Source: CAZNLS01 sp964573895 (lineage in GTDB: Bacteria > Acidobacteriota > Aminicenantia > UBA2199). Taken from it: a stretch of DNA of 9,953 nt. Location: positions 1 through 9,953 of the forward strand of contig CAZNLS010000091.1 of the NCBI GenBank assembly GCA_964573895.1, given 5' to 3'. The translations under genes and the position numbers were made by a program. Position 1 is the stretch's first letter. Every line of letters begins with the position of its first letter. Of the stretch, positions 4,697 to 9,953 are shown piece by piece. The notes under the pieces were generated by a model that saw nothing but the letters and a program-made list of their open reading frames with translations, ran no database searches and was not told where the DNA came from.

Positions 4697-7435
4697 TTAT
4701 TTAACTTTCCAGCCTTTGGAGTGGAAGATGTTTTTTAGCTTCTGGTTTTTGTGATCGGTAAGAAATTTTTTCCAATCATCCCTGATTGCAAAAAAATATT
4801 TCTCTGCCGGCTTTTTTTCAAAAAAGTGCCTTAAAAAAACTTTCTTCCCTTCTATTTCAGGAACAGAATAAAACGTGAATTTTTCTCCATCCATTCCTTT
4901 TCCGCCAACAAATGAAACAGGGAAATTTATATCTTTCAGAGAATCGGGATCCGCCTCTTTTTTCATATTTTTCCATTTTTTTTTAAATAATTGAACCTTC
5001 AACTCCCTGTTAATTATATAGACTGCATATGTCCAGTCCTCAAATCTTCTTCCATCAATTATAAAGCCGGGTATCTCACCCGTCGGCAGGATAACATCTT
5101 GTTTATTAATATCCATAAAATCTGAATTTGAAAATGAAAGATAAGGTCTGTTTTTGAAATATTCAATTTTAAGTTTTTTATCTTTGATCTTATGCCGGGA
5201 GGGCCATCTCTTCTTTTTCAGAGTCTCAATCATTTTAGAGCTGAGAAGGTCTGACAGATCAACCGAAGCAAATGCGGAATGGAATCGGAAAAAGATATCC
5301 ATATCTTTCGTATTCATTTCATTAATCACGGTTTTTTTCAGATAATTTTCAAACAGGGTTTGAAAATCCCCCGGATATTTTTCAACTATTTTCTTAATTT
5401 CTTTATAATGGGGCAGTAATTCCTCTTTCATCTTAAATAGAGGAAACTTTTTTTCATTCTTTTTCCACCACGCAAGTATCACGGGAAAGATCTTCTCCTT
5501 CAAATCTTTGTCTCCGTAATCGGGCTCAACATTCACCCGGGTTATCAAATAACCCCCGAATTTATGTGTCTCCCTGATATGCAGAACGTTTTTGACAATT
5601 TCAAAATTTAACTCTCTTTTATACCCAAAAGGATTTAACTCTCGAAGAATTTTCAGGTTGATCTCCGATAAGAATGTGAGGAGTCTCAATACCTGTCTCT
5701 CTTTTTCCCCGGTATACCTGTTTTCAGACTCAATCGACAAGTCAAAGGGCAGGCCTGTTACAAATTCCGGTCTGATACTGTATAAGGTTGAATTCCTGTC
5801 CGGCTGCCTCTCTTCATCATCCCTGTAATATTTATCACCGACAAGTTTATAAAAATGATCCGTAAAACCCGACAAAACCGATCTGTAGAGGAGATCAATT
5901 TCATCTTTACCTGAAACAGCTGCAGTTGAATTTGCAGGTGCAATCCTCTTTTTAAGCTCTTTGTAAATCTCTTTTGACTGATTAAATTTTTTGAAATTTA
6001 CCAGTTTCTTATTTTTACCTGCAATCCCCCATAGAAAAAACTGATTCAACAAATCGGAATTGTAGGGATAAGGGTGCAGTTTCTCTCCTATATACTCCTG
6101 TCCGTTAATTCCCCTTGTTTCCATGATCGCAATAATCTTTAAAGCAGCATCCGAAGTTTTTCTTCCCCCTTTCATGCTCTCGAGCAGGATTCTTGCACTT
6201 CTAACCGACACCGGCAGTTCAGCCATCAACTTTCCGTCTCCTGTTATATTCCCTTTAAGATCTACTGCACCGAAAATTTTAAGTGTCTCAAGTCCTCTTT
6301 TTAAAAGACTCCTGTTCGGCGAATGAAAAAAAGTGAAATCGAGTGGATCCAGTCCCCACTTGATCAATTTTAAAATTACAGACTCCAGGTTGAGCCTTCT
6401 TATCTCCGGCTCGGGGAATTGTTCCCGCTCTTTAGATGGAAAATCGGAACAGAGGAAATACCTGCCGCTCTTTACTCTGCCGGCCCGGCCTGCTCTTTGA
6501 AGCGATTCCGTTTTTGAGATCTCAACCGGATACAACCCCTCTATCCCGTTCACCGTTCTGATCTCCTTTTTTATTCCGGAATCTATAACTGCATCTATAT
6601 CATCAATAGTGAGACTAGTCTGGGCAATATCAGTTGCAATTACCACTTTAGGCACTTCAAAATGTTCAAAAATCTTTGACTGCTCACTTATGTTCAATTC
6701 CGAATGCAGGGGCAGAACTTTTGCTTTCATATTATCTTCTTTCATTGCCTCTTTCAACAAATCGGAAAAATCGGAGATCTCCTTTTTCCCCGGCAGGAAT
6801 ACGAGGGTATTATTTCCTTCCTCCACCATTCCAACAGTATCGGACAGCATGAAATACGAAGAGTTGTTGTGAATTGTAACGGGAAATCCTCTTCCCGGAA
6901 TTTTAACAACCGGAGCATCCTCAAGGAATTTTGACAATTGAGACGCTCTCAGAGTAGCACTCATTATAATAATGCGTTTATCATTCTTTAGATAATATCT
7001 GTTCCTTATCCTCTTTTTTACCATCCCGACCAGAACTTCCTGATTCAGGTTCCATTCATGGACTTCATCTATAACAAGAACATCATAAAAAATATTTCCC
7101 TTTATTTCATTGACAAGCTGCACGCCGTCGGTTAAATAGAGGAGACGGGTTTTCGAAGATTTCTTCCGGTCAAAACCTGTCTGGTATCCGACCTCTTCTC
7201 CCCATTTTGTATTTGAAAAACCTGAAACATAGTGAGAGAGAGACCTTGCAGCAATTCGTCTCGGTTCTGTTACAATCACTTTTTTCCCACTGTTGAAAAA
7301 CCAGAAAGGAATTCTCGTGGATTTTCCTGCACCTGTCTCTGCAGTAACAATAATTACCGGATTGTTCTTTAACAGTTCGGTAACATCGTCTTTATACTCC
7401 TCAACGGGAAGAGAAGAAGAATGTTCATTTTTCAC
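4697..7435 (-). CDS. DEAH-family ATP-dependent helicase, HrpA/HrpB-like
   Basis: A 912-residue cytoplasmic superfamily 2 helicase expected to act on RNA. Motifs in order: Walker A AETGAGKS (32-39), TEPRR motif Ia (56-60), DEVH Walker B (123-126), SAT (159-161), ATDIAQTSLTI motif V (267-277) and QRAGRAGR motif VI (313-320). The ratchet-type HA2 region follows at about 345-480. The remaining 430 residues are not clearly assignable; WPSRHKIKDKKLKIEY (about 757-772) recalls the C-terminal part of HrpB-like proteins. The length lies between HrpB (about 820) and HrpA (about 1300), so I do not assign a symbol. The ATG at 7433-7435 overlaps the rarA stop by 11 bp with AGGTG four bases upstream, which indicates coupled translation. 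It is the last gene of the purL-rarA-helicase string and converges on the sigma-54 operon. Confidence 0.9.
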   Translation of the reverse strand: MKNEHSSSLPVEEYKDDVTELLKNNPVIIVTAETGAGKSTRIPFWFFNSGKKVIVTEPRRIAARSLSHYVSGFSNTKWGEEVGYQTGFDRKKSSKTRLLYLTDGVQLVNEIKGNIFYDVLVIDEVHEWNLNQEVLVGMVKKRIRNRYYLKNDKRIIIMSATLRASQLSKFLEDAPVVKIPGRGFPVTIHNNSSYFMLSDTVGMVEEGNNTLVFLPGKKEISDFSDLLKEAMKEDNMKAKVLPLHSELNISEQSKIFEHFEVPKVVIATDIAQTSLTIDDIDAVIDSGIKKEIRTVNGIEGLYPVEISKTESLQRAGRAGRVKSGRYFLCSDFPSKEREQFPEPEIRRLNLESVILKLIKWGLDPLDFTFFHSPNRSLLKRGLETLKIFGAVDLKGNITGDGKLMAELPVSVRSARILLESMKGGRKTSDAALKIIAIMETRGINGQEYIGEKLHPYPYNSDLLNQFFLWGIAGKNKKLVNFKKFNQSKEIYKELKKRIAPANSTAAVSGKDEIDLLYRSVLSGFTDHFYKLVGDKYYRDDEERQPDRNSTLYSIRPEFVTGLPFDLSIESENRYTGEKERQVLRLLTFLSEINLKILRELNPFGYKRELNFEIVKNVLHIRETHKFGGYLITRVNVEPDYGDKDLKEKIFPVILAWWKKNEKKFPLFKMKEELLPHYKEIKKIVEKYPGDFQTLFENYLKKTVINEMNTKDMDIFFRFHSAFASVDLSDLLSSKMIETLKKKRWPSRHKIKDKKLKIEYFKNRPYLSFSNSDFMDINKQDVILPTGEIPGFIIDGRRFEDWTYAVYIINRELKVQLFKKKWKNMKKEADPDSLKDINFPVSFVGGKGMDGEKFTFYSVPEIEGKKVFLRHFFEKKPAEKYFFAIRDDWKKFLTDHKNQKLKNIFHSKGWKVK

Positions 7436-8741
7436 CTTTTTTCAGTTTCTCCTTTATACTTTTCCAGTATCTCATCCTGGCAAGTATCTTTTTCTCAAAA
7501 CCCAATTTATTTGGAATATAAAATTCATTCTCTTCAACCTCATCAGGCATGGTCTTCATAATCGTTGTTTTTTCGCTGACATCATGGGCATATACATATC
7601 CTTTACCTGCTCCTTTTCTGCGATTTAAAAAATTCGAGGGATTTATGATGTTGAAAGGGACAGGCAAACCCGAATATTTTTCAGCAATCTTTTTCATTTT
7701 TTTTTCACTCTTATAGAGAGAGTTGCTTTTTGGAGCAGAAGCAAGATATACCGTTCCCATTTCAAGAAATATTTCTCCTTCGGGACTTCCCAGATATTCA
7801 TAGGAATCTTTTACATCAAGTATCAGGGAAAGTGCTCCAGGGTCCGCAAAACCTATATCTTCAGCACAGATCCTGATCATTCTCCTTATAATAAAGAGAG
7901 GGTCTTCACCACCCTCAATCATTCTGTAGAGCCAGAAAAGTGAAGAATCCATGTCGGAATTTCTGACTGCTTTATGAAATGCGGAGATTAAAGCATATCT
8001 TTCATCACCGCTCCTGTCATAAGCTGCTATCCTCTTTGATATGATCTCTTCAATAACATCTGCCGTTAACTCTCTTCCCTCTGCATATACACCTGCACAC
8101 AGCTCAAGAATATTCAAAAGTTTCCTTCCATCTCCTCCTGAATAATTGACCATAATATTCACTATTTCTTCATTCGGTTCAACTGAAATCTTAGTATTGG
8201 TTTTTATATATTTCAATCCTCTTTTTACAAGAGTCCTGATTTCATTATCTTTAAGAGGATAGAACTCAAGAACTCTCATTCTCGAAAGAAGAGCTCTGTT
8301 CATTTTGTAGGCCGGATTTTCAGTTGTGGTTCCAAGCAGAATAATTTCTCCCTTTTCCACAAAAGGAAGAAATGCATCCTGAACACTTTTGTTGAAATGG
8401 TGTATCTCATCAACAAAAAGCACCAGAGGTTTCCCCTCCTTTTTTTTAAATTCGGCGGCCTCTTTCATAACCTTTCTGATATCTGCTATTCCTGAAATTG
8501 TAGCTGAAAATTCAACCGCTTTAAGATCAAGACTTTTTACAAGTATCCTTGAGAGTGTCGTCTTACCCGTTCCGGGAGGTCCCCAGAAAATGATAGACCC
8601 GGGATTACCTGAATCTATTAATGAATTTATCACCCTCTTTTCACCTACGAGATGTTCCTGGCCTACGAAATCTTCAATATCCCCGGGCCGAAGGTTATCT
8701 GCCAGAGGGAAAATTTTCCCGATTAATTCCTGTTTATTCAT
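7425..8741 (-). CDS. rarA: Replication-associated recombination protein RarA (MgsA/WRNIP1 AAA+ ATPase)
   Basis: A 438-residue clamp-loader-like AAA+ ATPase that acts at stalled replication forks in homologues. The N-terminus PLADNLRPGDIEDFVGQEHLVG is the family signature. Walker A is GPPGTGKT (54-61), Walker B DEIHHFNK (111-118), sensor 1 GTTTENP (137-143) and the arginine finger is near Arg154. The C-terminal tetramerisation region is recognisable from DPGALSLILD through GAGKGYVYAHD and the closing GFEKKILARMRYW. Length is typical and nothing is broken. The ATG at 8739-8741 has no clear Shine-Dalgarno. It lies only 23 bp after the purL stop, so cotranscription is likely, although TATAAT at 8748-8753 (minus strand) could serve as a lone -10 box. 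The helicase gene overlaps its end. Confidence 0.97.
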   Translation of the reverse strand: MNKQELIGKIFPLADNLRPGDIEDFVGQEHLVGEKRVINSLIDSGNPGSIIFWGPPGTGKTTLSRILVKSLDLKAVEFSATISGIADIRKVMKEAAEFKKKEGKPLVLFVDEIHHFNKSVQDAFLPFVEKGEIILLGTTTENPAYKMNRALLSRMRVLEFYPLKDNEIRTLVKRGLKYIKTNTKISVEPNEEIVNIMVNYSGGDGRKLLNILELCAGVYAEGRELTADVIEEIISKRIAAYDRSGDERYALISAFHKAVRNSDMDSSLFWLYRMIEGGEDPLFIIRRMIRICAEDIGFADPGALSLILDVKDSYEYLGSPEGEIFLEMGTVYLASAPKSNSLYKSEKKMKKIAEKYSGLPVPFNIINPSNFLNRRKGAGKGYVYAHDVSEKTTIMKTMPDEVEENEFYIPNKLGFEKKILARMRYWKSIKEKLKKGEK

Positions 8742-8764
8742 AAATTGAATTATATAACAAAATA

Positions 8765-9953
8765 CTATTTAAAATATCTGACGCCTGCCCTAAAGATACT
8801 CAGGTCATAGTTCCCCGGCACATTTTTATATAAATTTTTCCCAACCCGCTCTGAGTGCCCCATCTTACCGAGTATTCTTCCATCCGGGCTGGTTATTCCC
8901 TCAATACAGTAATCGGACCCATTTGGATTTGTTTGAGAGTCATTTATTGGAATTCCTGATAAATTTACATACTGTGTTGAAATCTGCCCCTGTTTTTTAA
9001 GTTCAGTCAGCAGTTCCCCGTCTGCTACAAATCTTCCCTCTCCATGCGAGATGGGAATAGTATGGATATCACCAGGTCTCGAGAGAGAATACCAGGGGGA
9101 GAGAACCGAGACAATTTTTGTATTAACGACCCTTGAAATGTGCCTCCCTATCCTGTTGAATGTCAGAGTGGGACTCTTTTCATTCAAAGGCCGGATCTCA
9201 CCGTAAGGCAGAAGTCCTAATTTAACAAGAGCCTGAAAACCGTTGCAAATACCGATTATCAGTCCATCCCTCTTCCCGACAAATTCCATAAGAGCATCTG
9301 AAAGATAAGGATTTCTGAAAACTGTTGCAATGAATTTCCCCGATCCATCAGGTTCGTCTCCGGCTGAAAACCCTCCAGGAATAGCAAGAATTTGTGATCT
9401 CTCTATTTCTCTTTTAAAATTTTCAATTGATGCCTCAATATCGGCAGATGTGAGATTTATAAATACAGGAGTTGAAACTGATGCTCCCTCATTCTGAAAA
9501 GCTTTTCCCAGATCATATTCACAATTTGTACCGGGAAAGACCGGAATCATCACCCTGGGTATTCCTAACTTGTTTTTACTCTCTGTTCTTCCTCTCTTTT
9601 CAAAGTATTTTATGGAACAATCTCTGTTATCAGAATTAAAACCGACAGGAAATATTGCCGAGAGTCTCTCTTCTATTACTTCAGCCAGATGATCAATATT
9701 TAACTCAAAATTTCCTGCCTTTATCTCGGCAGACTCCATTGTTTTCCCCAGGAGTGACACATTATCTTCTTTTAAAATCTTCTCAACAGGAGCAGATTCT
9801 GAAAGTTCTGCAATAACCGAACCGTATTCGGGAGCAAAAAAAGTAGAATTATCATAATCTTCGGTAAATTCAAATCCGATCCGGTTCCCAAAGCACATTT
9901 TAGTTACAGCAACCCCAACCCCGCCATTACATATTGATTTTGCAGAAATGATA
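8765..9953 (-). CDS. purL: Phosphoribosylformylglycinamidine (FGAM) synthase, large single-chain PurL, C-terminal part (5' end outside window)
   Basis: The enzyme converts FGAR, glutamine and ATP to FGAM in purine synthesis. The reading frame continues to the right edge without a stop, so the ATG at 9896-9898 is internal; the residues before it (SICNGGVGVAVTK) belong to the synthase core. MCFGNRIGFEF is typical of the clostridial-type enzyme. The visible 395 residues give the end of the synthase domain and the whole glutaminase domain: RVMIPVFPGTNCEYDL, the IPGGFSAGDE oxyanion region, nucleophile Cys in GICNGFQ (codon 9245-9247), ISHGEGRF, and His/Glu in MGHSERVG (His codon 8855-8857). The catalytic triad is therefore complete. 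The full protein should be about 1250 residues with most of it upstream. rarA follows after 23 bp on the same strand. Confidence 0.96.
   Translation of the reverse strand, partial: IISAKSICNGGVGVAVTKMCFGNRIGFEFTEDYDNSTFFAPEYGSVIAELSESAPVEKILKEDNVSLLGKTMESAEIKAGNFELNIDHLAEVIEERLSAIFPVGFNSDNRDCSIKYFEKRGRTESKNKLGIPRVMIPVFPGTNCEYDLGKAFQNEGASVSTPVFINLTSADIEASIENFKREIERSQILAIPGGFSAGDEPDGSGKFIATVFRNPYLSDALMEFVGKRDGLIIGICNGFQALVKLGLLPYGEIRPLNEKSPTLTFNRIGRHISRVVNTKIVSVLSPWYSLSRPGDIHTIPISHGEGRFVADGELLTELKKQGQISTQYVNLSGIPINDSQTNPNGSDYCIEGITSPDGRILGKMGHSERVGKNLYKNVPGNYDLSIFRAGVRYFK

Noticed and set aside
8389..8748. A 119-codon open frame on the + strand over the start of rarA.
   Set aside because: It is antisense to the highly conserved RarA Walker A and B region and is a shadow frame.
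9896..9898. ATG as the start of the purL-like gene.
   Set aside because: The frame stays open to the right edge and the preceding residues belong to the synthase domain, so the gene is cut by the window edge rather than being a short glutaminase subunit.

Overview
The window looks like a chromosomal segment of a low-GC bacterium that uses sigma-54 and has clear Shine-Dalgarno signals, TTG starts and tRNA genes without an encoded CCA. The large single-chain PurL looks like the clostridial-type FGAM synthase, a form spread over several mostly anaerobic phyla. I cannot name the phylum from this window. Apart from the tail of one transposase at the left edge, nothing looks recently acquired.

Layout. 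(1) Bases 1-154 hold the 3' end of a REP-associated (Y1/HUH) transposase gene on the + strand. (2) Bases 164-596, minus strand, hold a compact translation operon: a near-consensus sigma-70 promoter, rpsU (TTG start), tRNA-Pro(UGG) one base after the rpsU stop, then tRNA-Arg(UCU). (3) Bases 625-3025, minus strand, encode an overlapping two-component pair: a soluble PAS-like histidine kinase and an NtrC-type sigma-54 activator (receiver, AAA+ with GAFTGA, Fis-type HTH). (4) Bases 3026-3236 are a divergent control region. It has an exact -24/-12 sigma-54 promoter pointing right, a 25-bp dyad about 105 bp upstream of the predicted start (a good enhancer candidate), and a perfect 10-bp inverted repeat bracketing the promoter core. 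(5) Bases 3237-4549, + strand, hold the presumed sigma-54 target operon: a receiver / PATAN (DUF4388)-like / Roadblock-like fusion protein and an unrecognised 64-residue protein. A strong intrinsic terminator follows. Inside the fusion gene, a near-perfect Shine-Dalgarno and ATG lie in frame exactly before the Roadblock-like domain. (6) Bases 4697-9953, minus strand, hold a housekeeping cluster read as purL (5' end outside the window), rarA and a DEAH-family helicase, with a 23-bp gap and then an 11-bp overlap.

How it may work together. The kinase would phosphorylate the sigma-54 activator. The activator would bind the dyad and switch on the divergent operon, whose first product is itself a receiver protein with a complete set of phosphorylation residues. 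That is a two-step phosphorelay or branched output feeding a Roadblock-like module, a domain that in known systems partners with Ras-like GTPases such as MglA. No GTPase is encoded in this window. This regulatory module is the most interesting part of the sequence. Its wiring is inferred from motifs and gene order. The purL, rarA, helicase and rpsU-tRNA parts are ordinary genes in an unusually tight arrangement.
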